The notes beneath the pieces were generated by a model. That model made no database searches. It saw nothing but the letters and a program-made list of their open reading frames with translations, and was not told the origin of the DNA. The translations under genes and the position numbers were made by a program. Of a DNA stretch of 64,000 bases, positions 9,577-21,020 are shown one piece after another; the first letter of the stretch is position 1; the number at the start of each line of letters is the position of its first letter. The DNA is taken from assembly GCF_023065955.2 (NCBI RefSeq), contig NW_026623050.1, positions 18,062,501 through 18,126,500 on the forward strand, in the 5' to 3' direction. Origin of the DNA: Ursus arctos (lineage: Eukaryota; Chordata; Mammalia; Carnivora; Ursidae).

Positions 9577-12056
9577 TTTTTAAACATAGATGTAAAAATC
9601 TTCAACAAAATACTAGCAACTTGAATTCAATGGCATATTAAAAGGACAATATACCATGAACAAATGGGATTTAGCCCTGGAATGCAAGGATGGTTCAACA
9701 TATGAAAATCAATTAATGGGACATATCACACTAACAGAATAAAGGATAAAAATCACATGATCACCTCAATTGATACAGAAAAAGCATTTGATAATATTCA
9801 ATACCCCTTTATGATAAAAACTCTCAACAAACTAGGAGTAGGAGGAATTGCCCCAACAAAATAAAGGCCAGTTATAGAAAGCCCATAGCTAACATCATAC
9901 TCAATGGTGAAAAACTGAAAGCTTTTCCATTAAGATCAGGAGTAGGAAAGGGATGTGCAGTCTCACCACTTCTATTCAACATAAATAGTATTGGAAGTCC
10001 TAGCCAGAACAATTAGGTTAGAAAAAGAAATAAAAGGCATCCAAACTGGAATGGAAGAAGTAAAATTGTCCCGTTTGCAGATGACATGATCTTATATGCA
10101 GGAAACTCTAAAGGCTCCACCAAATGAAACCTGTTAAAACTAATAAACACATTCAATAAAGTTGCAGAATATAAAGTCAACATATAAAAATCAGCTATGT
10201 CTCTATACACTAAAAACAAACCAACTGAAAAGGACTGAGATTAGTAAAACAATCCCATTTAGAATAACATCAAAAGAATAAAATACTTAGGAATAAACTA
10301 AACCAAAGAAATGAAGGAATTATATACTGAAAACTATAAAACATTAATGAAAGAAATTAAAGACAAATAAATGCAAAGACATTTTATGTTTATGGATAGG
10401 AAGACTTAATATTTTATTTTTTGGAAGACTTAATATTAAAATGTTCATATTATTCAAAGCAATCTGTGATTCAGTGCATCCTTATCAAATCTCCAATGGC
10501 ATTTCTTTTCGGAAAGACAAAAAAACAATTCTAGAAACCATATGGAACCACAGAAGACTCTAAATAACCAAATCAATCCTGAAAAAGAAGAGCAAAGCTG
10601 AAGGTATCACGCTTCCTGATTTCAATATATGTTACAAAGCTATAGTAATTAAAATAAAATGGTACTGACATAAAGACAGATATGTAGACCAATGGAACAG
10701 AATAGATAGCTCAGAAATAAATCAATGTATACATGGTCTACCGATGTCTGACAAGGGTGCTAAAAATACACAATGGGTAAAGGATAGTCTCTTGGATGAA
10801 TGGCTCTGGGAAAATTGTATATCCACATGCAAAAGAATGAAATTGGACTCTTATCCTAACACCGCACACAAAAATAAACTCAAAATAGATTAAAGACAAA
10901 AATGTAAAACTTGAAACTATAGAACATACAGGACATCTTCATGACTCTAGTCTTGGCAACATTTTCATGGCTAAGATACCAAAAGCATAGGTAAAAGCAA
11001 AAATAGGCAAGTAATACTGTATCAAACTAAGAAGCCTCTGTACAGCAAAACAAAACAACAACAAAAAAGACAATCAGTGGAACGAAAAGACAACTTATGG
11101 AATGGGAGAAAATATTTGCAAACCATGATAAGGGGTTAATTTCCAAAATATGTAAGGAACTGCTAGAACTTAATAGTAAAACATTAAAAATGGGCTAAGG
11201 ATTTACATAGGTATTTCTCCAAAGAAGACAGACAAATGGCCAACAAGTATATGAAAAGATGCTCAGTATTACTAAACATCAGGGAAATGCAAATCAAAAC
11301 CATAAGCTATCACCTTATATGTATTAGGACGGCTATTATCTAAAAAACAAAAGAGAAGTGTTGGAAAGATTATGGAAAATTTGGACTTCTTGTACACTGT
11401 TGGTAGGGATGCAAAATGGTGCATCTGCCATGAAAAATAGTTGGGGGTTCCTCAAATAATTAAAAATAGAACTGCCATATCATGTAGCAATCCCACTTCT
11501 GGGTATTTATCCCAAAGAATGAAATCAGGATCTTAAAGAGATATTTGCACTTGCAATATTCACTGAAGCTTTATTCACAATAGCCAAGAAGCAGAAAAAA
11601 TATAAATGTCCATTGACAGATGAATGAATAAAGAAAATGTGACATATACATACAATAGACTATTATCCAGCCATGAAAAAAAAAGGAAATCTGTGTTACG
11701 CAATAACATGAATGAAGCTGGAGGCAATCATGCTAAGTGAAATAAGCCAGTCACAGAAGGACAAATACTGCACAATTCTATTTATATGAAATATTTAAAA
11801 TAGTAAACTCAGGGAAGCAAGGAATAATATTGTGGTTGCCAGGGGTCGGGGGTGGGGGAAGGGAAAACAGGAGTTGCCAATCAACAGGTATAAACTTTCA
11901 GTTAAGCAAGATAAACAAATTCCAGAATGTGCTGTACAACATTGTACCTATAGATTACAATACTGTGTCATACACTTAAAAATGTGTTAAAAGGCTAAAT
12001 CTCATGATCAGTATTCTTAGCACAAGAAAAATATGAAAAAAAAATATGAAAACAAA
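9577..12056 (+). mobile_element. Old L1, ORF2 3' part plus 3' UTR
   Basis: Continuation of the L1 from 8.65 kb. It runs through ORF2 reverse-transcriptase sequence ('gggatttagccctggaatg', 'caggagtaggaaagggatg') and C-terminal blocks ('gaaataagccagtcacag') to a G-rich 3' UTR and an A-rich end near 12.05 kb. Many stops and frameshifts mean that no ORF2 is open. Divergence suggests an L1MA-like age. Confidence 0.92.
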
Positions 12057-12230
12057 ATGGAGATGTTCGGAATATCATTTAGAAGTGGAGCTGATAGCAA
12101 TTGTAGATGAATTGGAAGTGAAGAGGTGGTAGTGAGGGAAAAGAATTTAAACAATAACTATTAGGTGTTTGGCTTAAGCAACAAATGGTGGTATGATTTC
12201 CTGAGGTAGGAAGTCTGGGTGAAAGCAGTT
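12057..12230 (+). repeat. Ancient interspersed repeat, probable right part
   Basis: Resumes the host repeat interrupted by the L1, with blocks such as 'gatagcaattgtagatga', 'gaagtgaagaggtgg' and 'taggtgtttggctt'. Assignment rests on its position and on loose similarity to the remembered family pattern, so it is tentative. Confidence 0.45.
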
Positions 12231-12500
12231 TTTTGTTTTTTTGTTTTTTTTGGAGAGTGGGGAGGGAGGAGGAAACAGTTACTGTTTTACATTTTGCATT
12301 CGAGGAGCCTTTCATACATCCTCATTTCTTCCTGTGAGAGATGATAAATACAGTAAAGCCGTCATGGGTCTGTTTAATGTCAAGAAACTTGTGGAATTGG
12401 TATACTGAATTATGAAATCATTGTATAGTGTGCTGTGTCTAATTTGTTTTCCTTTTTTTCAAATTTGTTTTCCTAATGACCCTGCATTTAAAATGAGTTG

Positions 12501-12658
12501 CTTTTTTTTTTTTTCTTAAAGATTTTATTTATTTATGAGAGAGAGAGTCAGCAGGGATTCTGACTCTGGGGCTTGATCCCAGGACCTGATCCCAGGACCC
12601 TGAGATCATGACCTGAGCCAAAGGCAGATGCTTAACCAACTGAGCCAGCCAGGCACCT
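12501..12658 (-). mobile_element. Can-SINE, internally deleted
   Basis: Minus-strand copy with tail and head but a shortened GA-rich body. The 'gatcccaggacc' block is duplicated side by side, giving an internally rearranged element of about 160 bp. Confidence 0.9.
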
Positions 12659-12890
12659 GCCCATTGTTTTAAGGATTTTGTTGAGTGCTGTAATGTGTCA
12701 AGTTGATCAGATTGTTCAAGAAGAGTGGCCTGCACTTTGAAAACAGAAGGAAGATACTCATGAAGAGAAATTGCTGCTGGTATATAACCATGGATTTACT
12801 CTTCCCTTATGACTCTGAAGGAGGCAATACTGAGGCACAGTGACAAAGAAATGGTTGCCCAAAGTCCTTGGTTATTTATTAAAGAGCTTA

Positions 12891-13085
12891 GGGGTGCCTG
12901 AATAACTCAGTTGGCTAAGTGGCAAACGCTTGATTTCAGCTCAGATCATGATCTCGGAGTCCTGGGTTTGAGCAGTGTGTGGGGCTCTGCACTCATCAGG
13001 GAGTCTGCTTGAGGATTCTCTCTCTCCCTCTCCCTCTGCCCCTCCCCCTGCTCTCTCTCAAATAAATACTTTTTTTTTTTTTAAA
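12891..13085 (+). mobile_element. Can-SINE
   Basis: Plus-strand copy: mutated head 'ggggtgcctgaataactcag', a body with 'gatttcagctcagatcatg', a CT tract, then 'caaataaatac'. The usual A-tail region is now a T-run, so the 3' boundary is uncertain. Confidence 0.9.
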
Positions 13086-13149
13086 GACATTGACATTTCC
13101 ACCTTTCTCTCTTGGTTCTCTCACTCTGGGTAAAGTCAAATGCCATCTT

Positions 13150-13343
13150 TTTTTTAAAGATCTTATTTATTTATTTGGGAGATACAGTGAGAGAGAGAAC
13201 AAGCAGGGGGAATGGCAGAGGGAGAAGGAGAGGCAGACTTCCTGCTGATCAGGAAGTCTGATGTGGGGCTCGATTCCAGGACCTCAGGATGATGGCCTGA
13301 GCCAAAGGCAGATGCCTAATCAACTGAGCCACCCAGGTGCCCC
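13150..13343 (-). mobile_element. Can-SINE
   Basis: Minus-strand copy from 'tttttttaaagatctta' to 'gccacccaggtgcccc'. It lies about 65 bp from the plus-strand SINE, so the two form an inverted pair that could fold in RNA. Confidence 0.94.
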
Positions 13344-13379
13344 TAAATAAACAAATCTTAAAGGAAAGAGAGCTTATAT

Positions 13380-13700
13380 TAGCCAGGGTGGGCCACCTGC
13401 TACAACAAACTAATCTCAAAACTTTTAATGGCTTATCCTAATAAATATTTATTCCTTGTTCAAGAAATATGGATGTTCCTGGTTGAAGGGGAGCCTTCAC
13501 TGTGGTCACTCAGGAATACATGCCCCTTCTGGCTTGGTGTCCTCTGATGGAGCCTGTGCTTTGGTTTGGGAGCTAGGAAGGGAATGAAGGCCACCCATGG
13601 AGGTCTCATGGGCCATATCCAGTAATGCTATCACTTTCACCTGCATTCCACTGTCAGACACCTAACTGCAAGGGATGATGAGGAGTGGAGTTTAACTTTA
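13380..13700 (+). repeat. Ancient interspersed repeat, unnamed
   Basis: Blocks such as 'ctacaacaaactaatctc', 'acttttaatggctta' and 'gggagccttcactgtggtc' match my memory of a common old mammalian repeat, possibly DNA-transposon or MaLR related. I cannot name it. Non-coding. Confidence 0.4.
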
Positions 13701-14164
13701 TATCCAGGAGGAAGGGGAACTATGGCGATCACTGGATACAGGTCTCTTGGTTCTAAAAGACTGTATTCTTGAGTTTGCAGTTTATTCTTTGCCCTTTGCT
13801 GAGCCACCCATGATTTAAAGGAAAGGAGCTAGGGAATACTCTATCATATTTGACAAAGTATCTCTCCAAGGCTGCCTTTGAAAATAGGAAATTAATTCTT
13901 CACTTCTTTTGTTTAATAAAAATGACTATATCCACTCCAAAATAAGCTCTTCCATCTGGTTGTCATATCTTGCTTTTATAAAATAACTATTTGCTGAGTC
14001 TTTCATTTATAACATTTTAAATTGGTGAATTTCAAGAATTTTTGACTTACAAAAATGGCAATTTCATATCACTCAAAATAATAGAAAGAGACACATCTTA
14101 AATCCCTTCCTTTTTTTTTTTTCTTCTGACATTAATTGGTCTTCAAGTGTGGGTTCTTCTACTT
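13701..14164. other. Unassigned DNA
   Basis: No gene or repeat recognised. A T-run lies near 14.11-14.12 kb. Confidence 0.5.
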
Positions 14165-14992
14165 CTGAAATAAATGGGCAAAGGTCTTGCATAGACATTT
14201 CTCCAAAGGAGATACACAAATGGCCAGAAAGCACATGAAAAAATTCTCAGCATTATTAGTCATTAGGGAAAGGTAAATTCAAACCACAAAGAGTTATCAC
14301 TTCGCTCACTGGGATGGCTATACTAGAAAAATGGACTAGTGTTGAAGAGCATGTGGAGAAACTGGAGCCCTCATAAACATTGCTGGTGGGAATGCAAAAT
14401 GGCGCAGCTCCTTTGGAAAATAGTTTGGTGGTCCCTGAAAGAGTCAAACATAGAGTTACCACATGACCCAGCAATTCCAGTTCTATGCTATGTATCCAAA
14501 AGAACTGAAAACACATATCCACAAAAAATTCATACATGAATGCTTGCAGCAGCATTATTCATAATAGCTAAAAAGTAGAAACAATTTTAATGTCTATCAA
14601 CTTAGTAGTGGATAAATAAAATATCCATGCAATGGTTTATCATTCAGCAATAAAAAGGAATGAAGCGCACATAATGAAGCTACAACATGGATGAATCCTG
14701 AACACTTAGGCTAAGTGAAAGAAGCCAGACACAAAGTCACATATTGTATGATTCCATTTATATGAAAATTTCAGAATATACAAATCCATAGAGACAGAAT
14801 ATAGATTAGTGGAGGGGTTGGGGAGGACTGCCAATGGGTATGGAGTTTCTTTTTGGGGTGCTGAAAATATTCTGGAATTAGTAGTGATGGTTACATAACT
14901 TTTGAACATAGTAGAAATCACTGACTTGTACACTTTGTAAACATAAATTTTATGATGTATGAATTGTACTTCAGTAAAAAATTTAAAAAAGA
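14165..14992 (+). mobile_element. L1 3'-end fragment
   Basis: ORF2 C-terminal and 3' UTR sequence: 'acatttctccaaaggagat', 'gaagagcatgtggagaaac', 'gctaagtgaaagaagccag', ending in 'cagtaaaaaatttaaaaaa'. Short remnants of ORF2 frame remain at 14339-14539, but no full protein. Confidence 0.93.
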
Positions 14993-15004
14993 ATACATGA
15001 TATG

Positions 15005-15600
15005 TATTTTGTCCATAGTTAAAATGTCAAAGAAATATAAAAGGATATCAGTTGGGTATATTTGTTTGGGTCTATTTCTAAGTTCTTTATTCTGTTTCAT
15101 TGATCTAGGTGTCTATCCCCTAGCTAATACCATATTGTTTTGATTATAGTAGCTATATAGTGAGTCTTAATATTGGGTAGAATAGTTCCTCCCACGATAT
15201 TCTTCTTTGTCAAGATTTAAAAAAAAAAAAAGATTACTTATGAGACAGAGAGTGCACGTGCATGCCAGGGGAGGGGCAGAGGGAAAGAATCTCAAGCAGA
15301 TACTCTGCTGAGTGTGGAGCCTGAAGCAGGGCTCAGATTCACCACCCTAAGATCATGACTGGAGCTGAAACCAAGTTTGACACTCAACCAACTGAGCCAC
15401 CCAGGTGCGCCTTGTCAAGATTTTTAAAACTATTTTAGGGCCTGTGTTCTTTCATATAAATTTTAGAATAAACTTTTCTTTATCTTTATCTCAAATCTTG
15501 TTAGGGTTATGAAAGAAATTGCATTAACTTGTATATCAACTTGGGGAGAATTGACATCTTTATTGAGTTTTCCAATTCCTAACTATGGCATTTCTTTTTT
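15005..15600 (-). mobile_element. L1 fragment, interrupted by a SINE
   Basis: Reverse-orientation L1 ORF2 sequence ('ttctgtttcattgatctag', 'taataccatattgttttga', 'gacatctttattgag'). It lies next to a plus-strand L1 3' end, so the two insertions are inverted relative to each other. The SINE at 15.2 kb splits it. Confidence 0.88.
15207..15423 (-). mobile_element. Can-SINE with perfect 12-bp TSD inside L1
   Basis: The TSD ttgtcaagattt lies at 15207-15218 and 15412-15423. Minus-strand SINE with tail 'aaaaaaagattacttatg' and head 'gccacccaggtgcgcc'. It inserted into the L1 after that L1 had fixed. Confidence 0.96.
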
Positions 15601-15727
15601 TTTCAGCTTTATTGAGATACAATTAACAAATAAATTTGTAAGATACTTGAAGTGTACAGCATGATAATTTGATGTATGTATACACTGTGAAGGGATTCCT
15701 GCCATCTAGTTAATTAACACATCCATC

Positions 15728-15729
15728 AC

Positions 15730-15759
<30 letters not shown>
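15728..15759. repeat. (AC)n microsatellite
   Basis: About 16 uninterrupted AC dinucleotides within the old L1 fragment. Confidence 0.97.
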
Positions 15760-15760
<1 letters not shown>

Positions 15761-16003
15761 ACATGCACATTAATTATTTTTTTGTGATAAAATTTAAGTT
15801 CTACTCTCTTAGCAAATTTCAATTATATAATACAATGTTATCAACTATAGTCATCAATTTATACAGTAGATCCTCAGGCTTTTTTTTTTTTTAACTTATT
15901 GTGAAAAGTTTGTATCATTTTACCAAACTCTCCCTATTTATCTCACACCCAATCCCTGTAATCACTTTTCTACTCTCTTTTTCTATGAGTTTGATTTATT
16001 TTT

Positions 16004-16193
16004 ATTTATTTATTTTTAAAGTTTTATTTTTTTGACAGAGCGAGAGAGAGCACTGCAAGGGGAGCAGCAGAGGAAGAGGGAGAAGCAAGCTCCCTGCTGA
16101 GCAGAGAGCCCAGCACAGGGCTTCATCCCAGGACCCTGGGATCACGACCCAAGCTGAAGGTAGAAGCTTAACTGACTGAGCCACCCAGGTGCC
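16004..16193 (-). mobile_element. Can-SINE
   Basis: Minus-strand copy from 'tttttaaagttttattttt' to 'gccacccaggtgcccc', followed by an expanded C-run. It is embedded in the old L1 fragment. Confidence 0.95.
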
Positions 16194-16527
16194 CCCCCCC
16201 CCTTTTTAGATTCCACATATAAGTAATACCATACAGTATTTGTCTTTCTCTATTTGGCTTATATTAGTTAGCATGAAACCCTCAGGATCTATCCATGTTG
16301 TCACAAATGATAGGCTGAATAATATTCTTTATTATGTTGAAGTATGTTCCCTCTTAACCTACTTTGTTGAGGATTTATATCATGAATCGATGTTGTATTC
16401 TGTCAAATGCTTTTTCTGCATCTATCGAAATATATGGTTTTTATGCTTTCTGTTGTTGATGTGATGTATCACATTAATTGATCTGGGACTACTGAGCCAC
16501 CCTTGCATCCCAGGAATAAATTCTGCT

Positions 16528-16971
16528 TCATTGTGGTGAATGATTTTTTAAATGTGTTGTTGGATTTGGTTTGCTAACATTTTCTTGAGGATTTTTGCAT
16601 CTATGTTTATTAGAGATATTGGCCAGTAGTTTTCTTTTTTTTGTCTTGTCTTTATCTGGTTTTGGTATCAGGATAATGTTGGCCTCATGGAATGAATTTG
16701 CAAGCTTTTCCTTCTCTATTTTTTGGAATAGTTTGAGAAGAATTGGTATTAACTCTTCTATGAATGTTTGGTAGAATTCACCTGTGAAACCATCTAGTCC
16801 TGGACTTTTGTTTGTTGGGAGCTTTTTGATTACTGATCCAATTTCATTGCTGGTAATTGGTCTCTTCAAATTCTCTATTACTTCCTGTTTCAGTTTTGGT
16901 AGATTATATGTTTCTAGGAATTTATCCATTTCTTCTAGGTTGTCCAATTTGTTGGACATATAATTTTTCAT
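16528..16971 (-). pseudogene. L1 ORF2 remnant (reverse transcriptase N-terminal part)
   Basis: This 147-codon frame corresponds to about a tenth of an L1 ORF2 protein (usual length about 1,270 residues). The intact piece covers the segment just before the polymerase palm. The first 110 or so residues read as good L1 sequence. The last part, after PDKDKTKK, has shifted out of the ORF2 frame. There is no endonuclease domain, catalytic FADD-type motif or C-terminal domain in frame, so it cannot make an active enzyme. Confidence 0.88.
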
Positions 16972-17260
16972 AATATTCTCTTATAACCTTTTGTATTTCT
17001 GTGGTGTCGGTTGTTATTTCTCCTCTTTCATTCCTGATTTTGTTTATTTGAGTCCCCTCTTTTTCTGATGAGTCTGGTTAAAGGTTTATCAATTTTGTTG
17101 ATTTTTTTCAAGAACCAGCTCCTGATTTCATTGACCTGTTTTATTGTTTCTTCAGTTTCTATTTCATTTATTTCTGCTGTAATCTTTATTATTTCCTTCC
17201 TTCTACTGGTTTTGGGTTTTATTTCTTTTTCTAGTTCCTTTAGGTGTGAGATTAATTTTT

Positions 17261-17271
17261 TCTTAAAGATT

Positions 17272-17314
<43 letters not shown>

Positions 17315-17481
17315 TTTGAGAGAGAGAGAGAGGAAGCACAAGTGGTGGGAGAGGCAGAGGGAGAGGGAGAAGCAGACTCCCGGCTGAGCAGGGAGCCTGA
17401 TGCGGGGCTCAATCCCAGGATCTGGAGATCATGACCTGAGTTGAAAACAGCTGCTTAACTGACTGAGCCACCCAGGTGCCC
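17261..17481 (-). mobile_element. Can-SINE with expanded TTTA tail
   Basis: Minus-strand copy that interrupts the L1. The tail contains an array of TTTA units (about 17271-17317). The head ends in 'gccacccaggtgcccct'. Flanks 'attaatttttt' and 'ataatcttttttt' may be a degraded TSD. Confidence 0.95.
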
Positions 17482-18837
17482 CTATAATCTTTTTTTAAAG
17501 TCTATTTTGTCTGATATAAGTATTTCTACTCTGGCTTTCTTTTCACTTCCCTTTTCATGCTAAATGCTTTTCTATCCTGTCACTTTCAATCTGCATGTGT
17601 TTTTAGGTCTGAAATGAGTCTCTTGTACATATATATGGGTCTTGCTTTTTTTATCCCTTCTGTGACCCTATGTCTTTGATCAGAGCATTTAGGCCATTTC
17701 CATTTAAAGTAATTATTGATGGTATGTACTTACTGCTATTTTTTTTTTACTTGTTTTATGGTTGTTTTTATAATTCTTCTGTGTTCCTTTCTTCTCTTGC
17801 TCTCTTCTCTCAAGGTTTGCTAGCTTTCTTTAGTGATATACTTGGATTAACTTCTCTTTATTTTTTGCATATCTATTATTGGTTTTTGATTTGTGGTTAC
17901 CATTAGGTTTATATATGACATCTTATGCATATAGCAGTATATATTAAGTTGATGGTTAGGTTGCTTAAGTTTGAATCCATTGTAAAAGCACTAAATTTTT
18001 ACTCCCTCTGCTCCTCCCCCATTTTAGGTAGATGGTGTCATACTTTACACCCTTTTACTTTGTGAATCCCTTGACAAATTTTTATAGAAATACTTAATTT
18101 TACTGCTTTTGTACTTCCTACTTTTCTTACTCCTATTTATGGTCTTTCCCTTCCACTCAGATAGTCCCTTTTACCATTTTTTGTAAGACTAGTTTAGTGG
18201 TGATGAGTTCCTTTTACTTTTGTTTGTCTGAGAAATTCTATCTTTCCTTCTATTCTGAATAATAGCCTTGCTGGATATGGTATTTTTGGTTGCAGTTTTT
18301 TTCTTTTAGCCCTTTGAATATATCCTGTCACTCCCTTCTGGCCAGCCATGTTTCTGCTGAAAAATCAGCTGAAAGTCTTATGGGGTTTCCTTTGTATGTA
18401 AGTGTTTTCTTTTCTTTTGCTGCTTTTAAAATTCTTTCTTTATTGCTACTTTTTGCCATTTTAATTACTATGTGTCTTGGTGTGGACCTCTTTGGGTTGA
18501 TTTTGTTGGAAGATTTCTGTGCCTCCTGGATCTGGATTTCTGTTTCTTTCCCAAAATTTGTAAAGCTTTCAGCTATTAATTCTTCAAATGCATTCTCTGC
18601 CCCCCCTTTTCTCTCTTTTCTCCTTTTAGGATCCCTATAATGCAGATGTTATTACATTGGATGGCGTTGTTGAGTTCCTGTTATCTATTCTCATTTTTAT
18701 TATACATTTTCTCTCTCCTGTTCAGCTTGATTGGTTTACATTACTCTGCTCTCCAGGTCACTGATCTGTTCTTCTGTATCCTCTGGTTTACTATTTATTC
18801 CCTCTAGTGTATTTTAAATTTCGGTTATTGGGTTCTT

Positions 18838-19175
18838 CAGAGTATTTTTATTTGTTGACCTTGAATCCTGTGACCTTGCTGAACTCACTTAATAGTTTTA
18901 GGTTTTTCTTTTTTAAAAATATATATTCCCTCGATTTTCTATCTAGACAATTATGTCAAGTACAAATTGGAGGAGATTTATTTCTCTCTTTCTAATCTGT
19001 ATTTTTAAATTGTTTTTCTTACCCTATTGTACTGCCAGTACTATGTTGAATAGGAGTGTTGAGAATGGGCATCTTTGCCTGTTCTTGAGCTTATAGAGGA
19101 AGGATTCAGTCTTCCACCATTAAGTATACTACCTGCAGGTTTATTGTAGACACTCTTTATCAAGTTAAATTTAAA
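18838..19175 (-). mobile_element. Second L1 ORF2 fragment
   Basis: Reverse-transcriptase-region L1 sequence in reverse ('ctagacaattatgtcaa', 'ccagtactatgttgaatag', 'gagaatgggcatctttgcc'). In a single L1 this block belongs beside the 16.34 kb end, not here, so it is a separate insertion or a rearranged piece abutting the first. Confidence 0.88.
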
Positions 19176-19734
19176 AAGTTTTGTGTTAAATGTAATAAAT
19201 ATATTGAATTTGATTTTGTCAATTTTTACTGAAAAGAGTTTACTTTTATTTTCATTCTTATCGAAAATGACTGAAAATGTTGCCCTATATTCTTTTCAAT
19301 TAGATATATTTCTTTAAACTTAATGGTCTTTATCAGTCTTATATATAAAAAAATAGTGTCTCATTATTAGTCTTTTTTACATTTTATATAAGCAAATTTA
19401 TTAATTTTTCTTTATGGCTTTTGGAATTTATCACATTTCCAAAAAGGTTTCCTTATTCCAATTTTATAATTTTACATGTTATCAGATCCTTTAAGTTTAA
19501 TTTCATTTTAGAACTCTGTCAGTACTTTATCAAAAGGTTCTTCTAGACACAGAGTATCTTTGACAAAATGCACTTTCAGTTGATATGTCATTATGTTTTT
19601 CTATCAGAATAAAAACAATTATGATCTGTTTTAATTTCCACCATGAAGAAATTACTTTTATAATAAAAATGTCTAAGGTGAATGTAGATAATCATTTAGA
19701 AAAATAAATTGCAGGTGTTGTGAGAGTTGCAGCA
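19176..19734. other. Unassigned AT-rich DNA
   Basis: Very AT-rich, with no repeat or gene recognised. Confidence 0.5.
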
Positions 19735-19895
19735 TATTATGGTGAAACATAGATTTTGAGCCACAAGACCTGGTTCCAAGTACTCCTTTTACCTCTGGAA
19801 TTGTATGGGTTTAGAGAAATTGTTTAATTCCCCTGGACCTCAATTTTCCCTTTTTAAAATGAAGGAGTTGTACTAACCTCTAAGTTTCCATTTCT
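19735..19895 (+). repeat. MIR SINE
   Basis: Landmarks in order: 'catagattttgagccacaag', 'acctggttccaag', 'ggacctcaattttcccttt' and 'aaaatgaaggagttgtac'. Confidence 0.85.
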
Positions 19896-20955
19896 TCTGC
19901 TCATCTTTGAATCTATGCAGATATGTATTACTAAATCCTTATGGTTGCAATTATAAACGGTGCAGAAAATTTGAGCACATTTGTGTTTATCCATTTAATT
20001 TGCTGATGTAAAAAAGTTATAAACAGTTTTTTTAGACTGCAGACATAGTTTTCTGTTCTAAATGCCATTATATAGCTAATGCTTTTGCTATCTATTGTTC
20101 TTGCAAAATTTGATATGTCAATACAAAATCAGTAAAACCCGCAGTTTACATTTCAGCTATTTCTCTTCAGCATTTGGACTTGTGTGGAAATTATTTACTT
20201 GAAATGCCTGTGTACCTGTGGCTTGGTACTTAACATTGATGAGCTAATCTCCCCAAACACACACGTATCCACTGTGGTCTGAAAATATTTGAACTTCAAT
20301 CATCTTACAGAATGCCTTTTATGTAAACCAGCAATAAAATGCAAACAATACTAAATTTATTTGATCACATTGCTTACAACATGGAAATAATGTGGCAGAG
20401 GATATGATGGAATTCATGAGGTGGGAAGCTTAAATGGGTACAAAGCCTTCAGATGGGAAAAACTTTATTTATGGTAATAACAGTATACAACTTAGTTTTT
20501 TACTTCCCCTGAGAGTCACAGTGTATTTATTTCTGCTATAATCCTTACAGAGCAAGCACCCATGGGGCTCATTCTTGAGGTCTGCCAAACAAACAGTCTA
20601 GTAACCAAAAACCTGTTCAGAATAGCTCAAATACTTATTTGTAGTTCTAAAAAATGTGGAAGAGATTCACATAAATAGTTCACTGGGATATTTCTTAAAA
20701 CCTTCACTCCTTTCCCACCCATTTCTTCACCATCCTCAGCTGCTGTAGAGAATTTTGCTCTCCAAATTATCTCAAATAGCCTCCCAAGTCCAGCTCAGTG
20801 CTGCTCCCTCCCACCTGACTTCCCAAATCCTTTTATGTAGATCAATCTTTCCTCTTTTGGACTGGTGAGGAGGTAAAATTGGGCTGGCAAAAGCAGTATT
20901 TTCTCTGGCAGGGTGGGGTTAGAGAAAAAACTGTGAGAACGGTTTTGGTTGCATT
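19896..20955. other. Unique-looking DNA, possible conserved non-coding sequence
   Basis: No repeat or gene recognised over more than 1 kb. The block 20130-20420 has low repeat character and homeodomain-like and forkhead-like motifs (for example 'gtaaaccagcaataaaatg'), so it is a candidate regulatory element by appearance only. Confidence 0.4.
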
Positions 20956-21020
20956 ATATTAACATGTAGCAGAAATTAGAGGCCTAGCAAATATTTGTTG
21001 AATAAGTGAATGAACTCTGA
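20956..21020 (+). repeat. L2 3'-end fragment
   Basis: The string 'caaatatttgttgaataa' followed by 'gtgaatgaa' matches the typical 3' end of L2 LINEs. Confidence 0.65.

Larger units (their letters stand above)
15601..16340 (-). mobile_element. Old L1 3'-UTR-like fragment, carrying a SINE and an AC repeat
   Basis: Starts with 'cagctttattgagatacaa' and continues 'gaagtgtacagcatgata'. After the SINE it resumes with 'ttagattccacatataagt' and 'catccatgttgtcacaaat'-like sequence. This matches the reverse of old L1 3' ends. The subfamily and exact ends are uncertain. Confidence 0.75.
16341..18837 (-). mobile_element. L1, long minus-strand fragment
   Basis: Reverse L1 sequence from the reverse-transcriptase region through the upstream part of ORF2 and probably beyond. 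The minus-strand frame 16528-16971 (147 codons) encodes the N-terminal reverse-transcriptase segment, recognisable by [20 protein letters not shown] and [11 protein letters not shown]. Frameshifts and stops elsewhere inactivate it. A SINE at 17.26 kb interrupts it. Sequence from about 17.9 to 18.84 kb resembles L1 sequence upstream of ORF2, but I place that part less firmly. Confidence 0.9.
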
